A stretch of 17,961 bases of DNA from assembly GCA_900551395.1 (NCBI GenBank), contig URVX01000005.1, forward strand, positions 1-17,961, in the 5' to 3' direction. This DNA is from an uncultured Subdoligranulum sp. (lineage in GTDB: Bacteria > Bacillota > Clostridia > Christensenellales > CAG-314). Both the position numbers and the translations under genes were made by a program. Shown here one piece after another: positions 6,782 to 15,763 of this stretch (the stretch's first letter is position 1; each line of letters begins with the position of its first letter). The notes under the pieces are model-generated. The model did not search any database and was not told where the DNA came from. It saw only the letters and a list, made by a program, of their open reading frames with translations.

Positions 6782-9700
6782 ATGAGAAAGACAAAAACAA
6801 CTCTATTACTTTTGGTCGTTGCGCTGCTCGTGCTCACTCTGTGCGCCTGTCAGCCGACCTTAAAAGTTACTTTCGATTTGGGCTATGAGGGCAAAACGGA
6901 AGTAAAAACCTATGAAAAGGGCGAAAAAGTGGACTATGCGCCTACACGCGCCGATTACGATTTCGCCGGATGGTACAAGGACCCCGATCTGACGCAGGCT
7001 TGGGGAGATTCCGTTTTGGATGAGGACATCACTCTTTACGCGAAATGGACGCCCAGGCAAACGACGCAGGTTACCGTTACGCTGAATTACAATTATATCG
7101 GCGCTCCCGCGGCAAAGGAAGTTGCGGTAACTAAAGGTACGGCGTACACTCCCGAAATTCCCGAGCGTGAAAACTATGATTTTGCGGGGTGGTTTACCGA
7201 TTCGTCGTTTACGCCTCCTCCGTTCTCAAACGGCACTGTAGTCAACGAAGACATCACTCTTTATGCCAGATGGCAGGTCAAGCCCGAGGTGCAGGTTGAC
7301 GTTACGCTCAATCTGAATTATGCCGGCGCGCCCGCGCCCGCCGTTGTCAGCATAGCAAGAGGGGAGACGCTTAATACGCCCGACCCCGAAAGAAACGGCT
7401 TCGAGTTTGCGGGCTGGTATCTCGAAGACACGTTGAACACTGCATTCGACGTTTCTGCGCAAATCAACGAAGACTTAACTCTTTACGCCAAGTGGGAAGC
7501 TCTCCCCGAGCTTCGTTTCGAGCTTTCCTCCGACGGAAGCTCTTATGCGGTTTACGCCGGCGCGTTTAAAGGCGGCGAGCTTGTCGTGCCCGACATGCAC
7601 GACGGCAAGCCCGTGACGGAGGTCAAGGCGGAGGGATTTAAAAACGCGGGAGTCACAAAGGTGTTCGTTCCCGACAGCGTAACCAAAATCGGCAAAGGCG
7701 CTTTTGCCGGAAATGATATCGTCGAACTTACCGTTCCCGTCATAGGCGACGGTGCGGACAATGCTTTCCTCGCCTACATATTCGGCGCGGACAGCAGCAG
7801 AGATGTCTCGGCAGTTCCTCAATGCCTGAAAAAGGTGGTTATTTCGGGCGGTGCGACGGTTGCCGACGCTTTGTACGGACTTGACTTTGTTTCCGACGTC
7901 ACTCTGCCCGCGCTTGGCTCGGTCAACGAAATACTTTCCGTTGCGGACGTTTTCGGCGGCGACGAGTTTGTAGGCGGCATAGAAAAGCTTGCAATTCTCG
8001 GCGGCGATTTCATCAATGAAGGCGCGCTTGCAGGGCTGTCCGCATTGAAGGAGCTGACCGTGCCCTTTGTCGGCGCGACAAAGAACGATACGGGCAACGA
8101 GGGCTTCTTCGGTTATATCTTCGGCTCGGTAGCTTACGACGGCTCGTTTTTGATTTATCAATCCAACTCGGCGGAGGATTACGTTACGCCCGATGTGTGC
8201 CTGTCCTTCTATATTCCTTCGGGACTTAGAAAGGTAACGGTGCTGGGAGGCGACATTGCCGACGGTGCGTTCATGAACATGAGAACGCTGGACACAATTG
8301 CGTTTGCGGACGACGCCGACACGATTTATATTGGCGAGGCGGCTTTCATGGGAACTGCCGCGCTCGAGAGCTTCACTCTGCCGCAGGGAGTCAACACAAT
8401 CGGCGACTATGCGTTTTGCTTCTCCGGGGCAAGGACTGTGGATATGTCCCGGGCGGTCGAGCTTAAGTCTCTGCCCGAATTTGTTTTCGGGGAGTGCGCG
8501 AGGCTCGCCCGCGTCATACTTCCCGACGGTTTGGAGACCGTAGAGGCATACGCGTTTTATATGGCGAGCGTGCTGACAAATGTCAATATACCCGACGGTG
8601 TGACGAGTATCGGCGCATACGCTTTCTACTACTGCGCAAGGCTGCCTGAGATAAATATTCCCGCAAGCGTTGCGGAAATCGGCGGTCAGGCTTTCGGACG
8701 CTGCCTCGAGCTTGCGCTGATAAACGTAGACAGCCGGAATCAGACCTATGCCACCTACGACGGCATATTGTACGACAAAGAGCTGACGCAGGCTTACGTC
8801 ATACCCGCTGGCATCAGAGGTCCCGTCAGAATACCCGCCACCATGACCATTATTCCCGCAAATTTCTTCAATGAGTGCAAATATCTTAAATCCGTCGTAT
8901 TCCATGACAACATAACAGGTATAGGAGACAGCGCCTTCGCATACTGCACCGGTCTGGAGACCATGACCATCGGCAAGGGAGTGACGACAATCATGGGCAA
9001 CGCTTTTGCCTTTGCAGGCAACGAAAACACTGTCATCAACTTTGCGGAGGACTCCAAATACGCCTGGGTTCAGAAGGACACTTTCTACAGATTTTCGGCT
9101 GCGGAAATAAATCTTCCCGCAAGCGCGCAGACTTTCGACGGCGAAGCGTTCAGAATGTGCACGGCGGAAATCAATTTCCACGAGGATTCTACCATCACCC
9201 AGATTGTCAACGATATGTTCAAGGATTGGCTGGGTACGTCTATCGAGCTGCCTCAAAGCGTGACTACGATAGGCGCGAGGGCGTTTATGGACGCGCTCAA
9301 CCTGGAGACAATCGTTTTTGACGCAACAAAGGTCACTTCGGTCGGTTTCGACGCCTTCCGCAACACCAAGTGGTACAATTCCCAGCCCGACGGAATAGTG
9401 GTGCTCAACGGACTTGCATACGAAATCAAGGGCGCGAGGAACACGCTTACGTCTGTGACGCTGCCTCAAGACACGCTTTTGCTGGCAGGCTCTCTCTTCA
9501 ACGGTTGCTCCAACCTGACCACGCTCGTACTCAACGAAGGGCTGCTGTCGATAAGCGGCTCTGCTTTCGCAAATTGCGTGAGCCTTACGGAAATCGTTAT
9601 TCCTTCCACAGTGACCGGCATAGGAGCGCAGGCGTTCAACAACGTGAGCGCGACAATCGTTTTCGCGCCGGATGGCAGCCTGACTCATCTGGGAGACCAA

Positions 9701-12244
9701 GCCTTTTACGGTTACAAGGGCAGGACGATAAACGTGCCCGATTATGTGGAAACTTTGGGCGCGTCGGTATTTTACAACTTTGAAGGCGAAATCGTTTTCG
9801 GAGCGGATTCCGCAATCACGGAAATAGGCGCCAGCGCGTTTGCAAATTATTACGGCAGAGCGCTCGAGCTTCCCGCCGGCGTGACGAAAATAAACGGCAG
9901 CGCTTTCTCCGGAGCTATATACCTGACAGAGCTTACTCTTCCTCAGGGGTTGAAAACCGTTGAGAGCAGAGCCTTTACGGGCATGAACTCAATCAAAACG
10001 CTTACTGTACCCGCAGGTATAGAAGTCCTGAGAGAGAATGTCTTTGCGGGCTTCAACGGAAATTACGTGACCTTTGAGGGAACGACTCCTCCGCAGGTGC
10101 TTAACGCCGCCGGCGAAACGGCAACCAATATCGGCATAAGAGGGGGCACAAGTACAGCCGGTCATGTTATCGTAATGGTGCCCAGCAGCGCGCTTGAGGC
10201 ATACAGAACGGCTTTCGGCGAAACGGAGCTGGTTTATTCCACCATAGACGAAAGCGACAAAGATTTCGTAATAGTAGATACTCAGGACGGAGGCAAGAGG
10301 CTTATCGCCTACGCCGGCGACGCGGTTGACAAGATAGAAATTCCCAACGGCGTCACGGAAATCGGTCCCGCGGCATTGAGTCAGGGCAACGGCACCAAAT
10401 TCAAAGCCGACGGCTTGAATTACGTCGTGGTTCCGGCATCGGTGACGGAGGTCAACGGCAACAGCTTAAGCGGCGTGCGCGTTGTCGAATTTTTGGGTGA
10501 AAAGATGCCCGCCAAGGGCAATGAGGGTATCGGTCAATGGGCTTCCAACAACAAGGTGTCCGTTGTAATCGTGCCCGACGGCAAAAAAGACGTGTTCAGA
10601 AGCGACACAGCCAATTTCGGACCTGCCACCCTGCATAAAAATTTGTTTGAAAAGAGCGAGTTCGATTCAAACGGCTTTGCAATATCCAACGGGGAGCTCA
10701 AGGCGGCGCTCGGCACGTCGGCGGACATAACCGTCCCCGACAGCGTGACAAGGATAGGAGAAAGAGCGTTTTACGGTCTGTCTACCCTCGAGACGGTGAC
10801 GATGAGCAACAAGGTTACGTCCATAGGCACGGACGCGTTCCGCGAGTGTCTCAATCTCAAGAGCGTAACTCTGTCTTCGGAAATAACCGAAATAGGCAAC
10901 TACGCCTTCGGAAACTGCAGATCGCTGGAAGAAATTTCTCTCCCCGCAAAGCTGAAGACGCTGGGAACCAACGTATTCAACGAGTGCGTTTCTTTAACCA
11001 AAGTAATATTCAACGATCAGCTTGAATCGATAGGCAACAACGCGTTTGCGAAATCCGCGCTGGGAGGAAATCTGGTATTGCCTTCGACGCTTACTTCGCT
11101 GGGCGACGGCGCCTTCAACTCCACGCTTATCGAGTCTGTAACCCTGCCCGACAATCTGAAAATCATGACCTACAACTATGCAAACGGCGCGTTCGGCATG
11201 TGTTATCGTCTGAAAACCGTCTCGCTCGGAGGGCTGATCAGCATACCTCAGTATATGTTCCAGTATTGCAGCTCCCTCGAGTCCATTGACCTTACGGGAA
11301 TCAGCGACATCGGACCCGACGCGTTCAACAACTGCGTGTCCTTGAACGAGCTGACGCTGCCCGAAGGGCTCAAAACCATAGGGGCGCGCGCCTTTGCTCA
11401 ATGCCACAGCCTTGTGTCTGTTACGACGCCTGAATCTCTCGAATCAATCGGCGCGTCCGCTTTCGGCGCGCAGGGCAGCGCGGGCAATTATCCCACAACC
11501 TACAGCCAGTGCAGAAATCTCAGGTATGTTCACATCAAGGGCGCGCCCGTAATCGGCGATATGGCGTTCTTCTACTGCCCGATTGAAACTCTTGTCATTG
11601 ACGGTTGGGTAAAGAGCACCGCTTATCAGATGGGCGGAACCAACGCTTTTGCGGCGACCGCAATCACTTCGCTTACGCTGGGCGACGGCGTCGAATTTAT
11701 CAGCATGGCTGCTTTTGAAAGAAGTCCCGTTCAATCCATTGTTCTGCCTTCGTCGGTGACGGAATTGGCAAGCTACGCCTTCAGACGCACGACGGCTCTC
11801 ACGTCGCTGACCTTTGCGGACCCTGCGACGAGCAGACTTGAGACTATCGGCTCTTATGCTTTCGACAACAGCGCGCTGACTGAAATCGCGTTGCCCGACA
11901 ACTATACAAGGTTGACGGGTTACGTGTTCAGAGAGTCCAACATCGAGCAAATCACGCTGGGCGCCAACACCGCGCGGCTTGACAACAATGCTTTTTACGG
12001 AAGCAAAATCACAACAATGTTCCTTCCCAAGACCTTGACGCACGTGGGCGGCGGAATTTTCAACAACTGCGTCAATCTCGAAACCGTTTATGTAGAAGCA
12101 ACGGAGGAGGAAATCACAAGCTGGATCGTTGCTTCGGTAGACTACGGCTCCGAGGGACCTCAATGGCACCAGCTGTGGAGCGACGGAATGCCCGACGGCG
12201 CCGAAATAGTTTACGGCTATGTGCCCGAGCGGGAAGAAAATTAA
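6782..12244 (+). CDS. Giant BspA-like leucine-rich-repeat surface lipoprotein with three InlB/Flg_new repeats
   Basis: I place the start at ATG 6782, preceded by GGGAGG at the right distance, giving 1820 residues; an in-frame ATG at 6713 would put a non-signal stretch before the signal peptide. Residues 1-23 form a lipoprotein signal peptide with an unusual lipobox LCAC (lipidated C23, Cys at -2). Three InlB B/Flg_new repeats lie at about 28-89, 96-164 and 171-238, each with FAGW and ending YAKW or YARW. From about residue 277 to about 1780 runs a long BspA-type leucine-rich tract with roughly 35 units of the type IGxxAFxxC by hand count. Two units near residues 320-495 carry a YIFG insert ending in (L/G)-x-K-V-(V/T)-(I/V)-x-G-G. 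There is no LPxTG motif or C-terminal membrane helix, so the lipid is the anchor. Likely an adhesin or ligand-binding protein; the ligand is unknown. It has its own promoter and terminator. Confidence 0.92.
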   Translation: MRKTKTTLLLLVVALLVLTLCACQPTLKVTFDLGYEGKTEVKTYEKGEKVDYAPTRADYDFAGWYKDPDLTQAWGDSVLDEDITLYAKWTPRQTTQVTVTLNYNYIGAPAAKEVAVTKGTAYTPEIPERENYDFAGWFTDSSFTPPPFSNGTVVNEDITLYARWQVKPEVQVDVTLNLNYAGAPAPAVVSIARGETLNTPDPERNGFEFAGWYLEDTLNTAFDVSAQINEDLTLYAKWEALPELRFELSSDGSSYAVYAGAFKGGELVVPDMHDGKPVTEVKAEGFKNAGVTKVFVPDSVTKIGKGAFAGNDIVELTVPVIGDGADNAFLAYIFGADSSRDVSAVPQCLKKVVISGGATVADALYGLDFVSDVTLPALGSVNEILSVADVFGGDEFVGGIEKLAILGGDFINEGALAGLSALKELTVPFVGATKNDTGNEGFFGYIFGSVAYDGSFLIYQSNSAEDYVTPDVCLSFYIPSGLRKVTVLGGDIADGAFMNMRTLDTIAFADDADTIYIGEAAFMGTAALESFTLPQGVNTIGDYAFCFSGARTVDMSRAVELKSLPEFVFGECARLARVILPDGLETVEAYAFYMASVLTNVNIPDGVTSIGAYAFYYCARLPEINIPASVAEIGGQAFGRCLELALINVDSRNQTYATYDGILYDKELTQAYVIPAGIRGPVRIPATMTIIPANFFNECKYLKSVVFHDNITGIGDSAFAYCTGLETMTIGKGVTTIMGNAFAFAGNENTVINFAEDSKYAWVQKDTFYRFSAAEINLPASAQTFDGEAFRMCTAEINFHEDSTITQIVNDMFKDWLGTSIELPQSVTTIGARAFMDALNLETIVFDATKVTSVGFDAFRNTKWYNSQPDGIVVLNGLAYEIKGARNTLTSVTLPQDTLLLAGSLFNGCSNLTTLVLNEGLLSISGSAFANCVSLTEIVIPSTVTGIGAQAFNNVSATIVFAPDGSLTHLGDQAFYGYKGRTINVPDYVETLGASVFYNFEGEIVFGADSAITEIGASAFANYYGRALELPAGVTKINGSAFSGAIYLTELTLPQGLKTVESRAFTGMNSIKTLTVPAGIEVLRENVFAGFNGNYVTFEGTTPPQVLNAAGETATNIGIRGGTSTAGHVIVMVPSSALEAYRTAFGETELVYSTIDESDKDFVIVDTQDGGKRLIAYAGDAVDKIEIPNGVTEIGPAALSQGNGTKFKADGLNYVVVPASVTEVNGNSLSGVRVVEFLGEKMPAKGNEGIGQWASNNKVSVVIVPDGKKDVFRSDTANFGPATLHKNLFEKSEFDSNGFAISNGELKAALGTSADITVPDSVTRIGERAFYGLSTLETVTMSNKVTSIGTDAFRECLNLKSVTLSSEITEIGNYAFGNCRSLEEISLPAKLKTLGTNVFNECVSLTKVIFNDQLESIGNNAFAKSALGGNLVLPSTLTSLGDGAFNSTLIESVTLPDNLKIMTYNYANGAFGMCYRLKTVSLGGLISIPQYMFQYCSSLESIDLTGISDIGPDAFNNCVSLNELTLPEGLKTIGARAFAQCHSLVSVTTPESLESIGASAFGAQGSAGNYPTTYSQCRNLRYVHIKGAPVIGDMAFFYCPIETLVIDGWVKSTAYQMGGTNAFAATAITSLTLGDGVEFISMAAFERSPVQSIVLPSSVTELASYAFRRTTALTSLTFADPATSRLETIGSYAFDNSALTEIALPDNYTRLTGYVFRESNIEQITLGANTARLDNNAFYGSKITTMFLPKTLTHVGGGIFNNCVNLETVYVEATEEEITSWIVASVDYGSEGPQWHQLWSDGMPDGAEIVYGYVPEREEN
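6863..7495 (+). repeat. Three tandem InlB B-type (Flg_new) repeats
   Basis: Three units of about 62-69 residues occupy residues 28-89, 96-164 and 171-238 of the large lipoprotein. Each reads V-T-x-(N/D)-x-x-Y, then a Tyr/Phe-rich core with FAGW(Y/F), then (D/N)ED(I/L)TLYA(K/R)W. The DNA copies have diverged, so the repeat is maintained at protein level. Confidence 0.85.
7607..12120 (+). repeat. Long tract of BspA-type leucine-rich repeats
   Basis: About 35 units of 20-25 residues, alternating a strand of the type LxxVxLPxxLxxIG with xxAFxxCxxL. Units are diverged at DNA level and are interrupted by variable segments, for example residues about 655-685 and 1100-1180. Confidence 0.8.
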
Positions 12245-12280
12245 ATTTTTCGATTGAAGTCGAAATTTGCATCCGAGCAA

Positions 12281-12309
12281 AAAAGCGAGTCCGAAAGGAC
12301 TCGCTTTTT
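12281..12309. terminator. Bidirectional terminator between the convergent lipoprotein and mnmE genes
   Basis: A perfect 8-bp stem (12285-12292 with 12297-12304) closes a GAAA tetraloop, with five T on the right and at least four A on the left. It can end transcription from both sides: the lipoprotein gene stops at 12244 and mnmE at 12319. A weaker AT-rich hairpin (TTTCGA/TCGAAA, 12248-12265) precedes it. Confidence 0.88.
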
Positions 12310-12318
12310 GTTGCCGAA

Positions 12319-13638
12319 TTATTTTCCGAGACAAAATCTGCTGAAAATTCTGTCTATTATGTCATTGTCTGCCGTGTCTCCCGTGATTTCTCCCAGCGCC
12401 TTTCTCGCCGTCTTTACGTCCTGAGCGGCGCAGTCCAACGTCAGCCCTGCAGAAAGAGCGTCGAGGGCGTTTCCCAGCGCTTCGGATGCGCGTCGAAGAC
12501 AATCGGCGTGACGCAGGTTGGTTATCACAAAGCCGTTGTCCGAGTCTTTTGTGAGCAAAGCGTAAATTTTCTCTTTTAACTGTTCTATATTTTCGCCCGT
12601 AGCGGAGCTTATTGCAATGTCGTCCTTTCCGAGAGCTGTTTTGTCATATCGGTATAAGTCGTTCTTTGAAAACACGTTCAGGACGGGACAAGCTGTGCCG
12701 AGAGCCTTGTTTTCCTCCGCGAGCAGGCTTTTCTCCTTTAAGCCCTCGCGCAGAAACACTACTGCCGAAGCCCGTCTTGCGGCGCGCAGCGAGCGTTCTA
12801 TTCCCTGCGACTCGGTGAAGTCGGTTGTTTCTCTGAAGCCCGCCGTGTCGGCAAAGGTCAGCTTTAAGTCGCGATAGCTTAAGGAAATTTCCACCGTGTC
12901 GCGCGTCGTTCCGTGCTGCTCGGAAACTATGGCGCGATCCTCGCCGGCAAGAGCGTTGAGCAGGCTGCTTTTGCCCGCGTTTGTAGCGCCCACGATAGCG
13001 ACGTAGGCGCCGTTTTTTATCAAGCCGCCCAGTCTGACTGTTTTTAAAAGCGCGTCCGTTTTTCGTTTGACGCGGGAAATTTCTATTGTCTGCTCCGCAA
13101 CCGTCTGCCCCTCGAGCTCCTCCTCGGGATAGTCGAGAGCGGCTTCTATTCCCGCTTCGGCGTCTGCAAGCGCGTCCATAAGCTCCTTTACAGTCCTGCC
13201 CAGCTCGTTTTGCGCAAGCAGCGCTCCCGCTTTTGCCGCGCCCGAGGACTCCGCGTCTATAAGGTCGATTATTCCTTCCGCGTTTGAAAGGTTTTGCTTG
13301 CCGTTTATAAACGCGCGCTTGGAAAATTCGCCGTTGAGCGCAGGGCGCGCGCCCAGCGCGAAACAGCGTTCCAGCACCGCTTTTGCGGTTGCTTCGCCGC
13401 CGTGACAGTGAAATTCTACAGATTCTTCGCCGGTAAAGGAGCGGGGCGCGTCAAAAAAAACGCACATACCCTTGTCGTCGAAAAGCTCCGTCCTTATCGT
13501 GCCCGCTTTCAGATAGTTGGCGCGGTCGGGAAAAGGGGAAAACATTTTTTGCGCAAGCTGCTTCGAGCCATCGCCCGAAAGCCTGATGACGTTTATTGCG
13601 CCTCTGCCGTGAGGCGTAGACAATGCGGCTATTATCAT
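12319..13638 (-). CDS. mnmE: tRNA uridine-5-carboxymethylaminomethyl modification GTPase MnmE (TrmE)
   Basis: With MnmG, MnmE installs (carboxymethyl)aminomethyl groups at C5 of wobble U34 in certain tRNAs. At 439 residues it is slightly shorter than the usual 450-460. The N-terminal folate-binding domain shows LSTPHGRGAINVIRLSG, VEFHCHGG and GEFSKRAFINGK. The embedded G domain has G1 GATNAGKSS (217-225), G2 GTTRDT (243-248), G3 DTAGF (264-268) and G4 SKND (324-327), where NKxD is usual. The C-terminus FCLGK carries the catalytic-site cysteine motif. The ATG overlaps the stop of the upstream protease-like gene (ATGA), and no other start lies just upstream in frame, so the N-terminus lacks only the few residues that usually precede IAA. 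Translation is probably coupled. The usual neighbours mnmG and jag are not here. Confidence 0.96.
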   Translation of the reverse strand: MIIAALSTPHGRGAINVIRLSGDGSKQLAQKMFSPFPDRANYLKAGTIRTELFDDKGMCVFFDAPRSFTGEESVEFHCHGGEATAKAVLERCFALGARPALNGEFSKRAFINGKQNLSNAEGIIDLIDAESSGAAKAGALLAQNELGRTVKELMDALADAEAGIEAALDYPEEELEGQTVAEQTIEISRVKRKTDALLKTVRLGGLIKNGAYVAIVGATNAGKSSLLNALAGEDRAIVSEQHGTTRDTVEISLSYRDLKLTFADTAGFRETTDFTESQGIERSLRAARRASAVVFLREGLKEKSLLAEENKALGTACPVLNVFSKNDLYRYDKTALGKDDIAISSATGENIEQLKEKIYALLTKDSDNGFVITNLRHADCLRRASEALGNALDALSAGLTLDCAAQDVKTARKALGEITGDTADNDIIDRIFSRFCLGK

Positions 13639-15752
13639 GATTTTTTGTTTTCTTTTTCCATTTTGTCCTTGCGCAGCTTGGCGCGGCGCTTGAAGTGCAT
13701 GAGCAGCAGCACGGCAGTCATGACAACCGCCACAAACAGCACGGCGGCTCCAGCGCCGAAAATGACGTAGGCTTCCGGCTCCAGTCCCGTCGCAACGAAA
13801 ACCTCGTCTTTGGTCAGCTTCATGCCCGCCTGAAATCCCGCGAAGGACATGTCCCCGCGTGGCGCGTAAATAGTGGAGCCGTAAACCGCCGTTTCTCTTT
13901 TCAGCACCCTTTTTCCGTCCTTGCTCAAAAACGTGTAGGTGTAGGTGCGCGGCGTGATTTCGTAAACGGCTTTGAACTCCATGTTCCCGTTAAGCGTCAT
14001 GCCCTCGCTGTAGCCCTCGAAACGCAAAAACGTGTAAATATTGCCCGGATCTATTCTGTCCCGCACTTCGGGCGCCTCAAACGACTCTCCGTATTTTCCC
14101 TCGCCCGTTTTGAGCACCGTGCGTCCGTCGTCGTCCAGAAAAGTGTATTTGAAAATTCTGTCGCGTTTTGTATAATGCGCCGTAAAGGTCATGTCAGACT
14201 CGTCGGCAATCATGCCCTCCTGATAACCCGTCCAGCCGGCAAATTCCCAAATATATTTTTCGTCCGTTTTGTCCGGCGCGTCCGTCAGCACGAGAGGGCG
14301 GTTTTTGTAGCAATAGCCTTCGGAAATAAGAGTAACGCCGTCGTCGTCGAGACACCGGAAGTAAACCTCCTCCAGCCTCTGCGCCGTCATGAGCGCGGCG
14401 CGCCCCATGTACCCGAAGGTTATTTCCAAGCCGGGATCCTCCAGCGCGGTGCCGCTGCCGGTATAAAAGCCGAAGTTTTCTGCGCCGTAGGTAAGGACGT
14501 CGTATTGCTTGAAAAAGCCCTTGCCGTCGTTGACCAGTTTGAGAATACGTATTCCGTCGTCGCCGGTGTAGCCCGAGCCGGTGTTGGAGTACAAAAATTT
14601 CTTTTTGCCGCCCGAGCCCGCCGATGTTTCCGCCTGAACGTGCATGACGCGGATTCCGCCGCCTTCGAAGGCGTCTTTATTGTTTCTCGTGGGAGTTACG
14701 TATTCGCAAATCAGATATTCGGACAAATAATTGCCCGTCACCGTTTGGCTGAAAATAATAGCGCAGCTTGCTCCCTGTTCGTTCATGGGGGTGAGTAAAA
14801 AGCTCTGCGCCTCCGTTGACCCGCTGTCAAACGTATGCACCTGACTTTCGGGCAGCCAGCCTAAAATCAGCTTGGAAAATGCGGAAAGGTCGCCCGTCAT
14901 GTCGTCCATAAGCTCGTGCCCCGCGTCGCCTTTCAAGCCGTCGCGGTCTCCGGTCGTGCCTGTGCCGCAATAGTCGGGCAGTCCCAGCGAGTGTCCCAAA
15001 AGATGACAAACGGATTGATTGAGATATCTTTGAGCATCGGCAGTCTTTAACGGCTGGGCAAAATTGATAAGGCAGGTTTCCGGCTGCACGCCGTCCCAAT
15101 AAACGGGCTGCACGACGGAAGGGAACGAAGCGGAATAAGTCACGGGAGGAACGCAAACGCCTTGAGAAGGCGCGTTTTCGAGCAAGGGCAGGCTGAGAAC
15201 AAGTCCGTCGATGAATTTGTCGCCGTTGCTGTCGTACTCTGAAAAGTCCACCCGGCTGTCGAGGGCGGTGAAAGCGTCTTCTATAAGCTTGTTGTAGGCG
15301 ATTTCTCCGTTTTCGCGGTAAGACGAAATATTTCTGGCGGTGTACATAAAAACGTCGCCGCTCAATCTTAAGGCTCCGAAGCTTGCCCGGCGGAAATAAG
15401 CCGACGCGCTTTCAAAGGGATATGCGGGATTGGTGCTGTCCTCTCCGCCGAAAACCGCCTCAGCCGTTTCCTGCTCGGACATGACGTCTTGGTCGAAGCC
15501 CGTGTCCGCGAAACTAATCAAAAGAAAAAGTATTTTTACGTCGCCGGAGGAGGGCGTTGTATGCGCAAGCTGAGCAACTGCGGCGTCCGTCAGGACTGAC
15601 GACTCTGCCTGACCGTTTCCGTTTCCCGAAATGTCGGACGCAAAGGCGGCGGCATGGGTTTTTGCGGGCGCCGAAAAAGTGCACAGCGCAAAAACGACAA
15701 AAATCGCCGTCGACAAAAACAATATTTCGATTTTGTTTAACTTTGTCCGCAT
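13635..15752 (-). CDS. Membrane-anchored M6 (immune inhibitor A-like) metalloprotease homologue with altered zinc site and InlB-like repeats
   Basis: A 705-residue exported protein. Residues 1-34 are a signal peptide (hydrophobic 10-28, likely cleavage after THA). The M6 domain, about 70-400, includes a DSNGDKFID calcium-type loop near 174-182, the zinc region HLLGHSLGLPDYC at 250-262, and a Met-turn-like segment HELMDDMTGDLSAFSKLILGW (given as HELMDDMT and LSAFSKLILGW). Active M6 enzymes have HExxHxxGLPD; here the general-base Glu at 251 is Leu (codon CTT) while H250, H254 and D260 are kept, so it is probably inactive or altered. About 464-650 holds three InlB/Flg_new-like repeats with FAGW or F-x-G-(F/Y). 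Residues 662-685 are a transmembrane helix followed by a basic tail, so the repeats and the M6 domain face outward. It is the first gene of a pair with mnmE. No Shine-Dalgarno precedes the ATG. Confidence 0.88.
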   Translation of the reverse strand: MRTKLNKIEILFLSTAIFVVFALCTFSAPAKTHAAAFASDISGNGNGQAESSVLTDAAVAQLAHTTPSSGDVKILFLLISFADTGFDQDVMSEQETAEAVFGGEDSTNPAYPFESASAYFRRASFGALRLSGDVFMYTARNISSYRENGEIAYNKLIEDAFTALDSRVDFSEYDSNGDKFIDGLVLSLPLLENAPSQGVCVPPVTYSASFPSVVQPVYWDGVQPETCLINFAQPLKTADAQRYLNQSVCHLLGHSLGLPDYCGTGTTGDRDGLKGDAGHELMDDMTGDLSAFSKLILGWLPESQVHTFDSGSTEAQSFLLTPMNEQGASCAIIFSQTVTGNYLSEYLICEYVTPTRNNKDAFEGGGIRVMHVQAETSAGSGGKKKFLYSNTGSGYTGDDGIRILKLVNDGKGFFKQYDVLTYGAENFGFYTGSGTALEDPGLEITFGYMGRAALMTAQRLEEVYFRCLDDDGVTLISEGYCYKNRPLVLTDAPDKTDEKYIWEFAGWTGYQEGMIADESDMTFTAHYTKRDRIFKYTFLDDDGRTVLKTGEGKYGESFEAPEVRDRIDPGNIYTFLRFEGYSEGMTLNGNMEFKAVYEITPRTYTYTFLSKDGKRVLKRETAVYGSTIYAPRGDMSFAGFQAGMKLTKDEVFVATGLEPEAYVIFGAGAAVLFVAVVMTAVLLLMHFKRRAKLRKDKMEKENKKS

Positions 15753-15763
15753 ATTGGAATTCT

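Noticed and set aside
7475..9700. Long open frame of 741 codons on the minus strand, opposite the giant lipoprotein gene
   Set aside because: Same reason: it is antisense to an unmistakable leucine-rich-repeat coding sequence and shows no domain of its own.
14913..14940. HELMD segment of the M6-like protein as an alternative zinc site
   Set aside because: It lacks the second His of H-E-x-x-H, and its place after GLPD fits the conserved LM turn of M6 proteins instead.
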